Below are positions 1 to 9,371 of a stretch of DNA of 64,000 nt, one piece after another. This DNA is from Bacteroidota bacterium. Lineage in GTDB: Bacteria > Bacteroidota > Bacteroidia > Bacteroidales > F082. Made by a program: the position numbers and the translations under genes. Position 1 is the stretch's first letter. Each line of letters begins with the position of its first letter. The notes below the pieces were generated by a model. That model was not told the origin of the DNA. It saw nothing but the letters and a program-made list of their open reading frames with translations, and did no database searches. The stretch lies in the NCBI GenBank assembly GCA_016845105.1, contig JAERTF010000041.1:1-64000 (forward strand). The letters are read 5' to 3'.

Positions 1-125
1 GTGCGCTAATTATTTATTTATTATTTGACGGCTAATTATGAATTAAAAAAGTATACCAAATTGTTAAATTTAATATCTATCTGATTATCTGGATGTTTGA
101 GATATCAAAATAATACACTAAAAGG

Positions 126-156
126 TTGCGAGTTATAAATAAAGTTTTTATTTTTG
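126..156 (+). promoter_or_regulatory. Predicted promoter of rpsO
   Basis: A TTG at 126-128 is followed after 20 bases by TATTTTTG at 149-156. This fits the Bacteroidota housekeeping promoter pattern (-33 TTG/TTTG, -7 TAnnTTTG, about 19-21 bases apart). It lies 32 bases before the rpsO start. The first 188 bases otherwise hold only AT-rich non-coding sequence; no gene end was seen there. Confidence 0.6.
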
Positions 157-188
157 CAGCCCAAAATTTTGAGTAAAAGAGACAACGT

Positions 189-458
189 ATGTATTTAAGT
201 ACTGAAGAGAAAAAAGAAATTTTCGAAAAATACGGTAAAAGTAGCACTGACACAGGTTCTGCTGAAGGACAAATTGCCTTGTTTACCTATAGAATCAAAC
301 ACCTTACAGGTCATTTGAATAACAATAAAAAAGATGTGTTCACCCAAAGGTCCTTAATTAGACTTGTTGGTAAAAGAAGAAGACTACTTGATTATTTAAA
401 AGAAAAGGATATTGAAAGATATCGTGCAATTATCAAGCAACTTAGTCTAAGGAAATAA
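189..458 (+). CDS. rpsO: 30S ribosomal protein S15
   Basis: The 89-residue product is a full-length S15. It binds the central domain of 16S rRNA early in 30S assembly. The family signature is clear: an N-terminal segment with YGKSSTDTGSAEGQIAL, then HLTGHLNNNKKD and the basic GKRRRLLDYL near the C-terminus. The ATG start follows a predicted promoter, and a strong terminator separates it from pnp. The rpsO-pnp gene order is widely conserved in bacteria. In E. coli S15 represses its own mRNA; no obvious pseudoknot was identified here. Confidence 0.97.
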   Translation: MYLSTEEKKEIFEKYGKSSTDTGSAEGQIALFTYRIKHLTGHLNNNKKDVFTQRSLIRLVGKRRRLLDYLKEKDIERYRAIIKQLSLRK

Positions 459-481
459 TAAGCTTAAATAGCTAATGCATG

Positions 482-510
482 AAAAGGCAATTTACCAATT
501 GCCTTTTTTT
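482..510 (+). terminator. Rho-independent terminator after rpsO
   Basis: A perfect 10-bp stem, AAAGGCAATT (483-492) with AATTGCCTTT (497-506), has a TACC loop and runs into a T tract. It ends the rpsO transcript 24 bases after the stop codon, so pnp is partly uncoupled from rpsO. Confidence 0.85.
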
Positions 511-548
511 GTGTTTTATTAATCACACATTTTAAAAAAAACTATTAT

Positions 549-2687
549 ATGTCTATAAACCCTATATCCACAACATTTGAACTTGCAGACGGAAGATCGG
601 TTTCGATCGAAACAGGCAAATTAGCCAAACAAGCTGATGGGTCAGTTGTTATAAAAATGGGCAACACAATGCTTCTTGCTACTGTTGTTGCTGCCAATGA
701 TGCAAGAGAAGATGTTGATTTTCTTCCTTTAAGTGTAGACTACAAAGAAAAATATGCTGCTGCGGGTAAATTCCCTGGAGGTTTTTTCAAACGCGAAGCC
801 AGACCTTCTGAATATGAGATTCTTATTTCACGTCTTATCGACCGTGCTTTACGACCTCTTTTCCCTGGTGATTTTCACGCTGAAACCCAAATGCTGGTTC
901 AACTTATTTCTGTTGAAGAAGATGTGAGTCCTGATGCACTTGCAGCTCTTGCTGCTTCATCTGCATTAATGGTTTCTGATATTCCTTTTAACGGCCCTAT
1001 TTCAGAAGTACGTGTTGCAAGAATCAATGGCGAATTTGTTGTTAACCCTACAATTTCAGCCATGGAAGAAGCAGATATCGAACTTATAATTGCTGCCTCA
1101 ATGGACAACATTATGATGGTTGAAGGCGAAATGAAAGAAGTTAGTGAAGCTGAAATGCTTGAAGCTATTCAGGTTGGTCATGATGCAATCAAAATTCAGT
1201 GTCAGGCTCAATTAGACCTTGCTGCATTGGTTGAAAAAGCAAAAACAAAACGCGAATATTGTCACGAGAAAAACGATGACGAACTAAAAGATAAGGTAAA
1301 GGAAGCTACTTACCAAAAATGCTATGATATAGCAAAGCAAGGTAATGCAGATAAACATGCCCGTTCGGATGCTTTCAAAGCTGTACGTGACGAATTCCTT
1401 GAAACATTTGAAGAAGAAGAAAGAACAGAAGTAACCGGATTGGTAAAAAGATATTTCCATGATGTTGAAAAAGAAGCTGTTCGCGACTCAATGCTAAATG
1501 AAAACATTCGTTTGGATGGAAGAGCAATGAATGAAATTCGCCCCATTTGGACAGAGATTGACTATCTACCATCAACACATGGATCTGCGATTTTCACAAG
1601 AGGAGAAACTCAATCATTGGTAACTGTTACTTTGGGCAGTAAACTAAATGAGCAGAAAATTGACGGAGCTGTAATTTCTGGAAACAGAAATTTTATGTTA
1701 CACTATAACTTCCCTCCATTTTCAACTGGCGAAGTTAAACGTATGATGGGTGTTAGTCGTAGAGAAGTTGGCCATGGGAACCTTGCCGAACGTGCTTTAA
1801 AATATGTTGTACCACAGGGTGAAGATAATCCATATACAATAAGAGTCGTAAGTGATATTCTTGAATCAAATGGATCATCATCAATGGCTTCAGTATGTGG
1901 CGGAACATTAGCCCTTATGGATGCTGGCGTTAAGATTTCAAAACCTGTTGCGGGGATTGCAATGGGCCTAATTACCGACACTGATTCTGGTAAATATGTT
2001 GTTCTTTCTGATATTCTGGGAGATGAAGATCACCTTGGTGATATGGACTTTAAAGTTACCGGTACTGAAGATGGAATTACTGCTTGTCAGATGGATATAA
2101 AAGTTGATGGTTTATCACATGCAATTCTGGAAGAAGCATTGGAGCAAGCTCGTCAAGGAAGAATTCATATACTTGGTGAAATGGCCAAAACCATCAAAGA
2201 ACCAAGAACTGATTATAAAGAAAATGCACCTAGAATTGAAAAGGTTATTATCGATAAAGAATTTATTGGTGCTGTAATTGGACCTGGTGGAAAAGTTATT
2301 CAAGAAATACAAAAAGAAACCGGTGCTACTATAGTTATTGAAGAAGTAGACAACACTGGCGTTATTGATATTATGGCTGACAATAAAACATCAATTGATG
2401 CAGCAAAAGATTGGATTGGTGGAATAACAGCAGTTCCTGAGTTAAACAAAACTTATCTTGGAAAAGTAAAGAGTATTGTTGCCTTTGGAGCGTTTGTTGA
2501 AATTTTACCAGGAAAAGATGGATTATTACACATTTCTGAAATAGATCATAAGCGTATTGAAAACGTAGAAGATGTATTACATCAGGGAGATCAAATAAAG
2601 GTAAAACTTATAGGTATTGACCCACGGTCAGGTAAACTTAAATTATCTCGTAAGGCTCTTATTGAAAGAACCAAAAAAGAGGAATAA
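549..2687 (+). CDS. pnp: Polyribonucleotide nucleotidyltransferase (PNPase)
   Basis: This 712-residue protein has the standard PNPase length and layout. Two RNase PH-like halves are separated by a helical domain. The KH domain carries GPGG near residue 577 ([15 protein letters not shown]). The S1 RNA-binding domain is near residues 620-695 ([20 protein letters not shown], then GLLHISEI). The enzyme degrades RNA 3' to 5' by phosphorolysis as a trimer in the cytoplasm. It follows the rpsO terminator by 38 bases, an arrangement typical of the phylum. Nothing looks truncated or unusual. Confidence 0.97.
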   Translation: MSINPISTTFELADGRSVSIETGKLAKQADGSVVIKMGNTMLLATVVAANDAREDVDFLPLSVDYKEKYAAAGKFPGGFFKREARPSEYEILISRLIDRALRPLFPGDFHAETQMLVQLISVEEDVSPDALAALAASSALMVSDIPFNGPISEVRVARINGEFVVNPTISAMEEADIELIIAASMDNIMMVEGEMKEVSEAEMLEAIQVGHDAIKIQCQAQLDLAALVEKAKTKREYCHEKNDDELKDKVKEATYQKCYDIAKQGNADKHARSDAFKAVRDEFLETFEEEERTEVTGLVKRYFHDVEKEAVRDSMLNENIRLDGRAMNEIRPIWTEIDYLPSTHGSAIFTRGETQSLVTVTLGSKLNEQKIDGAVISGNRNFMLHYNFPPFSTGEVKRMMGVSRREVGHGNLAERALKYVVPQGEDNPYTIRVVSDILESNGSSSMASVCGGTLALMDAGVKISKPVAGIAMGLITDTDSGKYVVLSDILGDEDHLGDMDFKVTGTEDGITACQMDIKVDGLSHAILEEALEQARQGRIHILGEMAKTIKEPRTDYKENAPRIEKVIIDKEFIGAVIGPGGKVIQEIQKETGATIVIEEVDNTGVIDIMADNKTSIDAAKDWIGGITAVPELNKTYLGKVKSIVAFGAFVEILPGKDGLLHISEIDHKRIENVEDVLHQGDQIKVKLIGIDPRSGKLKLSRKALIERTKKEE

Positions 2688-2745
2688 ATTAAAGTAACCT
2701 TTAAATCACATAAACGTATAAGTTTAAGATAAAAGTCAAAATAAT

Positions 2746-3609
2746 ATGAGGCAACTTAAGATCACCAAGCAGGTAACAAATCGCGAAACCGCATCACTTG
2801 ATAAATATTTACAGGAGATAGGTAAAGTTGATTTGATTACTGCTGAACAAGAAGTTGAACTTGCACGTAGAATAAAACAAGGAGATCGCATTGCTCTTGA
2901 AAAACTTACCAAAGCAAATCTTCGCTTTGTTGTTTCTGTTTCAAAGCAATATCAAAATCAAGGACTCAGCCTTCCCGATTTAATAAATGAGGGTAATTTA
3001 GGACTTATAAAAGCAGCTCAGCGTTTTGATGAAACTCGTGGATTTAAATTTATTTCATATGCTGTATGGTGGATTCGTCAATCGATTCTTCAAGCTCTTG
3101 CTGAGCAATCAAGAATTGTTCGACTACCCTTAAATAAGATTGGATCCATAAATAAAATCAATAAGGCTGCTGCCCGACTTGAACAGTCATTTGAAAGGGA
3201 ACCTAATCAGAAAGAGATTGCCAGCGAACTGGAGATGACCGAAAATGAAGTAAAAGAGTCGCAACGTAATGCTGGTCGTCATGTATCAATGGATGCACCT
3301 TTAATACAGGACGAAGACAATACTATGTATGATGTACTTAGAAGTGATGAAGGACCCACACCAGAAACAGGTTTATTGTATGAATCACTTCGTAAAGAAA
3401 TTGATCGCGCCGTGCAAACTCTTACTCAGCGTGAAGCTGATGTGGTTAAGCTTTATTTTGGACTGGGAGAAGGACACCCAATGACCCTTGAAGAGATTGG
3501 CGAGAAATTTGATCTCACCCGTGAAAGAGTAAGACAAATTAAAGAAAAAGCCATTCGAAGACTTAAACACACTTCAAGGAGTAAGATATTAAAATCTTAT
3601 CTAGGATAA
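2746..3609 (+). CDS. rpoD: Primary RNA polymerase sigma-70 factor
   Basis: The 287-residue sigma-70 factor lacks region 1.1, as expected for the primary sigma factor (also called SigA) of Bacteroidota. Region 1.2 is seen in [20 protein letters not shown], region 2 in [16 protein letters not shown] (-10 recognition), region 3 in the middle, and region 4.2 in the C-terminal helix-turn-helix [20 protein letters not shown]. The variant core fits the TAnnTTTG promoters seen throughout the window. It lies 58 bases after pnp with no terminator between them, so it may be partly co-transcribed. A strong terminator follows. Confidence 0.95.
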   Translation: MRQLKITKQVTNRETASLDKYLQEIGKVDLITAEQEVELARRIKQGDRIALEKLTKANLRFVVSVSKQYQNQGLSLPDLINEGNLGLIKAAQRFDETRGFKFISYAVWWIRQSILQALAEQSRIVRLPLNKIGSINKINKAAARLEQSFEREPNQKEIASELEMTENEVKESQRNAGRHVSMDAPLIQDEDNTMYDVLRSDEGPTPETGLLYESLRKEIDRAVQTLTQREADVVKLYFGLGEGHPMTLEEIGEKFDLTRERVRQIKEKAIRRLKHTSRSKILKSYLG

Positions 3610-3615
3610 GAAGAC

Positions 3616-3647
3616 AAAGCGTTGGTAAGTTGCCAACGCTTTTTTTA
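3616..3647 (+). terminator. Rho-independent terminator after rpoD
   Basis: A perfect 10-bp stem AAAGCGTTGG (3616-3625) and CCAACGCTTT (3633-3642) has a 7-base loop and continues into a T tract. It begins 6 bases after the sigma factor stop codon. Confidence 0.85.
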
Positions 3648-3653
3648 TTTTTG
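3622..3653 (+). promoter_or_regulatory. Predicted rpe promoter overlapping the rpoD terminator
   Basis: TATTTTTG at 3646-3653 matches the -7 consensus exactly and lies 14 bases before the rpe ATG. A TTG at 3622-3624, 21 bases upstream, could be the -33 element and is inside the terminator stem. Confidence 0.45.
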
Positions 3654-3667
3654 CAAAAAACTAACAT

Positions 3668-4318
3668 ATGGATCATCTAATAGCACCATCATTGCTTTCT
3701 GCCGACTTCAGCAACCTTAAGGCTGATATAGAAATGGTTAACAATAGTGATGCCGATTGGTTTCATTTGGATGTTATGGATGGTATGTTCGTTCCAAACA
3801 TAAGCTTTGGTATGCCCATTATTAGTGTTGTAAAAAAATACGCAACTAAACCTCTTGATGTACATTTGATGATCCTCCAACCCGAGAGATACATCAGAAA
3901 TTTTAAAAATGCTGGTGCAGATATACTAACCATTCATTATGAAGCAAGTACACATCTTCACAGAAGTATTGCAGAAATAAAAAGTAATGACATGAAGGCA
4001 GGTGTTGTACTTAACCCACATACACCAATAAATGTTCTTGTTGATATAATAGCAGATCTTGATGTCGTACTTTTAATGTCGGTAAATCCAGGATTTGGAG
4101 GACAAAAATTTATCGAAAATACCTACACTAAGATTTCTAAGCTTAAAAACTTAATTGAAAAAAATGATTGCAATACTTTAATTGAGGTTGATGGAGGAGT
4201 TACCATTGATAATGCACCTAAACTAGTTGAAGCTGGAGCCGATGTACTGGTTGCAGGCAATACTGTTTTTGGTTCAAGCAACCCAATTCATACCATCCAA
4301 AAACTTAAAAACTTCTAA
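3668..4318 (+). CDS. rpe: Ribulose-phosphate 3-epimerase
   Basis: This is a 216-residue TIM-barrel epimerase of the non-oxidative pentose phosphate pathway, interconverting ribulose 5-phosphate and xylulose 5-phosphate. Family motifs are in order: APSLLSADFSNL, the metal-binding HLDVMDGMFVPNISFG, DVHLMI, SVNPGFGGQKFI and the phosphate-binding EVDGGV and AGNTVFG. Length is normal. The thioesterase gene begins only 19 bases after the stop, so the two are probably co-transcribed. Confidence 0.96.
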   Translation: MDHLIAPSLLSADFSNLKADIEMVNNSDADWFHLDVMDGMFVPNISFGMPIISVVKKYATKPLDVHLMILQPERYIRNFKNAGADILTIHYEASTHLHRSIAEIKSNDMKAGVVLNPHTPINVLVDIIADLDVVLLMSVNPGFGGQKFIENTYTKISKLKNLIEKNDCNTLIEVDGGVTIDNAPKLVEAGADVLVAGNTVFGSSNPIHTIQKLKNF

Positions 4319-4337
4319 TCAACCATACACATTATCA

Positions 4338-4862
4338 ATGTACCCATATTTTCGATTAATAAAGCTTTTTGCAAAAAACAAAACAAAAAGAAAACTCAAA
4401 ATTGGAGATGAAAGTGTACTTCCAATGAGAGTTTGTCTGGCGGATATTGATCCATTTATGGAACTAAATAATGGCCGACATTTAACTATGATGGACTTTG
4501 GAAGGTTCGACCTTGCCATTAGAAGTGGTTTGATAAAGGTTGTAAAGCAAAAAAAATGGGGCCTTGCTGTTGCAGGAGCCAGTGTACGATACCGACATCG
4601 ACTTAAGTTTTGGCAAAAATATGATCTGCATTCACAAATAGTAGGATTTGATGATAAGTGGTTTTATTTTCATCAAAAAACCATAAGAGATAATAAAATT
4701 CACTCTGCTGCATTAATACGAACAGCCGTTACCTCCAATAAGGGAATTGTAAAGACTTCTGATGTACTTATGGCAATGGGGTACAAAGAAATTGAATACA
4801 ATGTACCCGATTGGGTTCTTGCCTGGGCAGAAGCTGATGAGCTTAGGCCTTGGAATATTTAA
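4338..4862 (+). CDS. Hot-dog fold acyl-CoA thioesterase-like protein
   Basis: The 174-residue protein resembles the hot-dog thioesterase family related to 4-hydroxybenzoyl-CoA thioesterase and THEM6. The diagnostic stretch is the MRVCLADIDPFMELNNGRHL block (about residues 27-46) followed by MMDFGRFDLAIRSG. This family usually hydrolyses acyl-CoA or acyl-ACP thioesters; the substrate cannot be told. The frame is open further upstream to 4227, inside rpe, but the ATG at 4338 avoids that overlap and gives the normal family start. It probably shares a transcript with rpe. Confidence 0.75.
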   Translation: MYPYFRLIKLFAKNKTKRKLKIGDESVLPMRVCLADIDPFMELNNGRHLTMMDFGRFDLAIRSGLIKVVKQKKWGLAVAGASVRYRHRLKFWQKYDLHSQIVGFDDKWFYFHQKTIRDNKIHSAALIRTAVTSNKGIVKTSDVLMAMGYKEIEYNVPDWVLAWAEADELRPWNI

Positions 4863-4920
4863 TACCCTTAAATGTTGAAAAATAGTGGGTCTTTTGTAGA
4901 TTTTTTTCTCTAGAATAGTT

Positions 4921-6405
4921 TTAAAACTGAATTGAATAATCATCAACATTTTTAAACCATTCTATTTCGTAAGTACTTTTACCATATGTATAGTAACCCA
5001 AATAGTAATCGCCTTTAAATTTAAAAATTGTTACAAGCCCTTGGTGACCAGGCATCAGGTTCGCATAATCAGTGATGAAATTAAATGTGTATTTTGTGAT
5101 CCTTCTTCTCTGATGCTCAAATGAACTTGAATCTATTATACTTGAAAATCCCACAGATATTTTCGTTGAATATGATGAAAAACTGTAGTTTGAAGGGAAA
5201 TGATATACCGACTCGGGAGCAATTAAATTATCTCCCTTGCCACTAATCATACTACCACCCGACACAATTAAGGTATTTGCTCGTACACCTCCTGATTGTT
5301 GTATATTGTTAACTGCACCTAGGTTAATCTGCAAATCAGATTTATGTTTAAAAACCGATATGGAAGGTTTCATGTCGGAGGCCAATCTTAAAAACTTTTT
5401 TGTACTCTTTAAATTCCTAATCTTGGGTGTACCGTATAAAAAACCTTGTTTTTCATTTCGCTTATAAACTTCAGAATTTAGGAAGTCAATCCTATTATTT
5501 CTTTTCCCGATATAGGTTTTGGCCAATTCCTGGCACCCAAGTTCCCTTATATAAAGTCCTATTTCCTTGTCATTTAAACTCAACTGAAATAAATCATTTT
5601 TATAAATAAAAGAATTAGTTGCAGCATTAACCTGCATGGTTTTCGGAATTGTATATTGATTTAATTCATAATTATCATTACTCAAATTCAAGTTCAAAAC
5701 ATAAGTTGATCCATTAAAATAATCAAGGGTAATAATAAGTTTATTGCCTTCTAGATATGCTTTGTTTTTTGAAGACGAAAGATAAAGACTAACAGGCATT
5801 TGAGTAATAATCTTTTGAAGTTTTCCCTTGTCAGAGGTAAAAAGCTTATAAAGAGATTCAATCTGCTGATTAGATTTTATTTCTTTCAAGTTATATCTAT
5901 TAACCAGATGCTTATTTGAAGCAAATAACTTGTTTAATACTAATACATCCGAATTATCACAAATACTTAATATATAAAGGCTATCATTTCTCTCCCAGGA
6001 AGCAAGGTATTTCTGGTTACCAGTATTTAACTTATAGTCTAGCTCGCTGGAATTACCATTGGTAAGGTTTACTAAGATATTAATACACTGCACTACTTTC
6101 TTATCGCAAAATGTCATAACAAGAGTACTATCATCTCTTAAGTAACTCCCAACATATAGCTTAGTATCATTATTTGACCGTTTTAAGTCAATTTCATTCA
6201 CAACCTTATGGTTGTTATCCATATAAATAATATTGATACTTCTTCCTCCAATAAAAATAATCGGCAGACCAACTGTTGGATTGGAAGTTATTGGAAAAAC
6301 TTCTGTTTTTTGGTTAAACTGGATATACTTACTAAAAACAGATAACTGTGAATATCCCAGTATGGAATAAACAATAAACAAGCTAATTAATAATATTCTC
6401 TTCAT
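4921..6405 (-). CDS. Secreted protein of unknown function
   Basis: The 494-residue protein was not recognised. It starts with a signal peptide (MKRILLISLFIVYSILGYSQ), so it is exported. The rest is rich in beta-strand-like, alternating hydrophobic segments and could be a beta-propeller, but no repeat was proved. It has no lipobox and no recognisable T9SS C-terminal domain. The frame is open to 6438, but the ATG at 6405 begins the signal peptide and a -7-like motif lies between the two. The neighbours (thioesterase converging, pepD diverging) give no functional clue. Confidence 0.7.
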   Translation of the reverse strand: MKRILLISLFIVYSILGYSQLSVFSKYIQFNQKTEVFPITSNPTVGLPIIFIGGRSINIIYMDNNHKVVNEIDLKRSNNDTKLYVGSYLRDDSTLVMTFCDKKVVQCINILVNLTNGNSSELDYKLNTGNQKYLASWERNDSLYILSICDNSDVLVLNKLFASNKHLVNRYNLKEIKSNQQIESLYKLFTSDKGKLQKIITQMPVSLYLSSSKNKAYLEGNKLIITLDYFNGSTYVLNLNLSNDNYELNQYTIPKTMQVNAATNSFIYKNDLFQLSLNDKEIGLYIRELGCQELAKTYIGKRNNRIDFLNSEVYKRNEKQGFLYGTPKIRNLKSTKKFLRLASDMKPSISVFKHKSDLQINLGAVNNIQQSGGVRANTLIVSGGSMISGKGDNLIAPESVYHFPSNYSFSSYSTKISVGFSSIIDSSSFEHQRRRITKYTFNFITDYANLMPGHQGLVTIFKFKGDYYLGYYTYGKSTYEIEWFKNVDDYSIQF

Positions 6406-6420
6406 TAAAATTGTAAAATG

Positions 6421-6428
6421 CAAAAATA
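6421..6428 (-). promoter_or_regulatory. Predicted -7 element for the secreted protein gene
   Basis: CAAAAATA on the plus strand reads TATTTTTG on the minus strand, a perfect TAnnTTTG, 15 bases before the chosen ATG at 6405. No -33 TTG at proper spacing was found. Confidence 0.35.
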
Positions 6429-6482
6429 CCACATTCAAACAATTCCACCTATCAAATAAACAACAACTATGATAGTTTTTAA

Positions 6483-6490
6483 TAACTTTG
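6483..6490 (+). promoter_or_regulatory. Predicted -7 element for pepD
   Basis: TAACTTTG matches TAnnTTTG and lies 20 bases before the ATG at 6511. It falls inside the longer open frame beginning at 6469, which supports the downstream start. Confidence 0.4.
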
Positions 6491-6510
6491 CTTCAAATAA
6501 AAATCTAATC

Positions 6511-7971
6511 ATGAACACAGAAATATTAAAACTTCAACCCGCCGTTGTTTGGCAATACTTTAAAGAAATATTAGAAATTCCAAGACCTTCAAAGAAAGAA
6601 GAAAAAATAGTTAAATATTTACTAAAATTTGGGCAAGATCATAACCTGGAAACTATCCAAGATGAAATTGGAAATGTACTTATTCGAAAAGCTGCCACTA
6701 GTGGAATGGAAAACAGAAAGTCTGTTGTACTTCAGAGCCATATAGATATGGTTTGTGAAAAAAATAGTGATAAAGTACATGATTTTGACAATGACCCAAT
6801 TGAATCAATAATTGATGGTGATTGGGTTACAGCAAATGATACTACCTTGGGCGCTGATGATGGCATTGGAATAGCTGCTCAATTGGCTATTCTTGCTTCG
6901 AACAATATAGAACATGGACCTATTGAGTGCCTTTTTACTGTTGATGAAGAAACCGGATTAACTGGAGCTTTTGGTCTTAAACCCGGATTTTTGGTTAGTA
7001 AAATTCTCTTAAATTTAGATTCAGAAGATGAAGGTCAACTATTCATTGGCTGTGCAGGTGGGCAAGATACACAAGCATGGTTACCTTTTGATTATGAAGA
7101 AACTCCAGACAATCACAAAGCATATAAGATAATGGTATCCGGATTAAAAGGAGGACACTCTGGTGATGAAATTGATAAGGGGCATGCAAATGCTAATAAA
7201 ATTCTCAATAGATTTTTATGGTGTAAGAAAGATGTCCTTGGTTTAAAACTAAATGTATTTGATGGTGGTAATCTAAGAAATGCAATTGCTCGTGAAGCCT
7301 ACGCTATTGTTTTGGTTCCCGAAGAAAATAAAGGCAAATTAATTGATGCTATTCCAGGATTCAAAGAAATGAGTAGAGCTGAATTTAGTATCGCTGAACC
7401 AAGAATGGAAATTACAATAGAAGAAGTATCCCTACCAGATCTTGTTATTGACGACGAATCTTTCACTGAAATGGTAAATGCAATTTATGGGTGTCCGCAT
7501 GGTGTTATTGCAATGTCACAATCCATTAAAGATTTTGTTGAAACATCAACAAATCTTGCTTCTGTCAAATTCCTTGAAGATGAAATACTAATTACAACAA
7601 GTCAAAGAAGTTCTGTTGAATCTGAAAAACAAGATATCACAAATATGGTAAAAAGTGTTTTCACACTTGCAGGAGCAAGAGTAGAAACATCAGACGGATA
7701 TCCGGGTTGGACACCTAACCCAAATTCCGAGATAATGAATATTACTGTTGGTTCATATAAAAAACTTTTTGATGTTGAACCAGAGGTACTTGCCATCCAT
7801 GCAGGATTAGAGTGTGGGTTAATTGGTGACAAATATCCCGAAATGGATATGATATCCTTTGGACCAACCATTAAGCGTGCACATTCGCCCGAGGAAAAAA
7901 TTGAAATAGACACTGTTGTTAAATTCTGGGAATTAACTTTAGATATATTAAAGAATATTCCATCGGAGTAA
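6511..7971 (+). CDS. pepD: Aminoacyl-histidine dipeptidase (PepD, M20 family)
   Basis: This is a 486-residue cytosolic metallo-dipeptidase that cleaves X-His (carnosine-like) and other dipeptides using two zinc ions. The M20 motifs are visible: SHIDMVCEK (zinc ligand His and the following Asp), DDGIGIA (bridging Asp), DEETGLTGAFG (catalytic Glu), LDSEDEG, GLKGGHSGDEI at the lid/dimerisation region and HAGLECGLIG near the C-terminus. The length matches PepD. The open frame extends to 6469, but the ATG at 6511 gives the normal family N-terminus (MNTEILKLQPAVVWQYF). Confidence 0.93.
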   Translation: MNTEILKLQPAVVWQYFKEILEIPRPSKKEEKIVKYLLKFGQDHNLETIQDEIGNVLIRKAATSGMENRKSVVLQSHIDMVCEKNSDKVHDFDNDPIESIIDGDWVTANDTTLGADDGIGIAAQLAILASNNIEHGPIECLFTVDEETGLTGAFGLKPGFLVSKILLNLDSEDEGQLFIGCAGGQDTQAWLPFDYEETPDNHKAYKIMVSGLKGGHSGDEIDKGHANANKILNRFLWCKKDVLGLKLNVFDGGNLRNAIAREAYAIVLVPEENKGKLIDAIPGFKEMSRAEFSIAEPRMEITIEEVSLPDLVIDDESFTEMVNAIYGCPHGVIAMSQSIKDFVETSTNLASVKFLEDEILITTSQRSSVESEKQDITNMVKSVFTLAGARVETSDGYPGWTPNPNSEIMNITVGSYKKLFDVEPEVLAIHAGLECGLIGDKYPEMDMISFGPTIKRAHSPEEKIEIDTVVKFWELTLDILKNIPSE

Positions 7972-8079
7972 TATAATAGAATACCTATAGTACATAAGCA
8001 TTTCTGGGTTCTTCCGGCTTAAAGAAGCATGATTTTAATTGGCTAATATTTTTCACATAAAAAATACTCACAAATAATT

Positions 8080-9252
8080 ATGCAAGAGAGAATAGTAATT
8101 CTAGGTGGTGGGTTTGCCGGTGTAGAAGCAGCCATCAAATTACGAAAAAAAGGTCATGAAGTTATATTGGTTAGTAACCGAAATTATCTATTTGTTTATC
8201 CCATATCGATATGGATACCGGTAAATAAAAAAGAATTTAGCGATGTTGCAATTCCTTTGAAAAAGCTTAGTTATAAATATGGATTTGAATTAATTATTGA
8301 CGAAGTAATAAATATAATTTCCAAAGAAAATAAGATATTATTAAAGTCACAAACACTTAGTTATAGGTACCTAATAGTAGCAATGGGTATGTCGAAGGTA
8401 CATACCAAAGGTCTTGAAAATACACATTCTATTTGTGGATCACCACACGAAGCTATTGATATTAAAGATAAACTTGAATCCTTGATTGAAAAAGGATCTG
8501 GCAAAATAGCAATTGGTTTTGGAGGAAACCCCAAGGATTCAACCGCTACGGCCGTTAGAGGTGGTCCTGCTTTTGAGTTGATTTTTAATTTCTGTAACTA
8601 TCTTAAAAAAAGGAATGTACGTGATAATTTCGAAATAACATTTTTCGCTCCAATGGAAGAACCCGGAAAAAAAATGGGAAAAGGGGCATTGAAAAAACTT
8701 GGGCTCTTTTTTAAGAGATACGATATAGAAAGTAAGACAGGAGTAAAAATAAAAGAGTTCACCAATGGGTTAGTTAAATTTGCTGATGGTTCAACTCTTG
8801 AAAGCGATTTAATTTTATTTATCCCAGGTGGCTCTGGGCATGAAATTATACAAGAATCCGATCTTCCAACTAATGTTGCCGGTTTTATCAATATAGATGA
8901 TAACTGTAAGGTTAGTGGTATTGAGAATGTTTACGCAATAGGAGATATAAGCGCATTGCAAGGTCCTTCTTGGGCTGCAAAGCAAGGACACATTGCTGAG
9001 GTTATGGCTGAAGTAACTGCATATAACATTGATAATCAGATACAAAAGAATGACTCAAGAAAAGGGTACAAAAAACATCTAAATATTATTTGTGTAATGG
9101 ATACAGGAAATGGAGCAGCTTTTGTTTATCGAAAAAGTAACCTTAGCCTGATGATCCCATTACCATATTTAGGCCATTGGTTAAAAAAAGCTTGGGGATA
9201 CTACTACATTAATTCCAAGCTCGGGAAACTCCCTCGAATTCCGGGCATGTAA
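8080..9252 (+). CDS. FAD-dependent oxidoreductase, sulfide:quinone oxidoreductase-like
   Basis: The 390-residue flavoprotein starts with a dinucleotide-binding fold (IVILGGGFAGVEAAIKL) and has a second FAD-contact motif near residue 290 (VYAIGDISA, then WAAKQGHIAEVMAE). The overall layout is that of the SQR/type II NADH dehydrogenase superfamily, usually peripheral membrane enzymes reducing quinone. Cys119 and Cys338 (in IICVMDTGNG) are placed roughly like SQR redox cysteines, which favours an SQR-like enzyme, but the assignment is by inference. It sits alone, 108 bases after pepD and 119 bases before the acyltransferase. Confidence 0.7.
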   Translation: MQERIVILGGGFAGVEAAIKLRKKGHEVILVSNRNYLFVYPISIWIPVNKKEFSDVAIPLKKLSYKYGFELIIDEVINIISKENKILLKSQTLSYRYLIVAMGMSKVHTKGLENTHSICGSPHEAIDIKDKLESLIEKGSGKIAIGFGGNPKDSTATAVRGGPAFELIFNFCNYLKKRNVRDNFEITFFAPMEEPGKKMGKGALKKLGLFFKRYDIESKTGVKIKEFTNGLVKFADGSTLESDLILFIPGGSGHEIIQESDLPTNVAGFINIDDNCKVSGIENVYAIGDISALQGPSWAAKQGHIAEVMAEVTAYNIDNQIQKNDSRKGYKKHLNIICVMDTGNGAAFVYRKSNLSLMIPLPYLGHWLKKAWGYYYINSKLGKLPRIPGM

Positions 9253-9346
9253 ATAACTGGATTGTATAATTATTATCAACTTATTTTTATTCATTTTATT
9301 GGAATATATTGATTGTGCTAATATTTTTTTGTCTTGGATAATTGCT

Positions 9347-9354
9347 TAATTTTG
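9347..9354 (+). promoter_or_regulatory. Predicted -7 element for the acyltransferase gene
   Basis: TAATTTTG matches TAnnTTTG, 17 bases before the ATG at 9372. A TTTG at 9328-9331 is 15 bases upstream, shorter than the usual spacing. This could be the promoter of the whole aryl-polyene-like set. Confidence 0.4.
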
Positions 9355-9371
9355 ACCATAATTTTTTACAA

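Noticed and set aside
899-1981. Minus-strand open frames inside pnp and many similar frames inside other genes
   Set aside because: They lie opposite long, clearly homologous coding genes and have no family similarity, so they are shadows.
4227-4337. Upstream extension of the thioesterase frame into rpe
   Set aside because: The 37 extra residues overlap rpe coding and do not resemble the family; ATG 4338 is the natural start.
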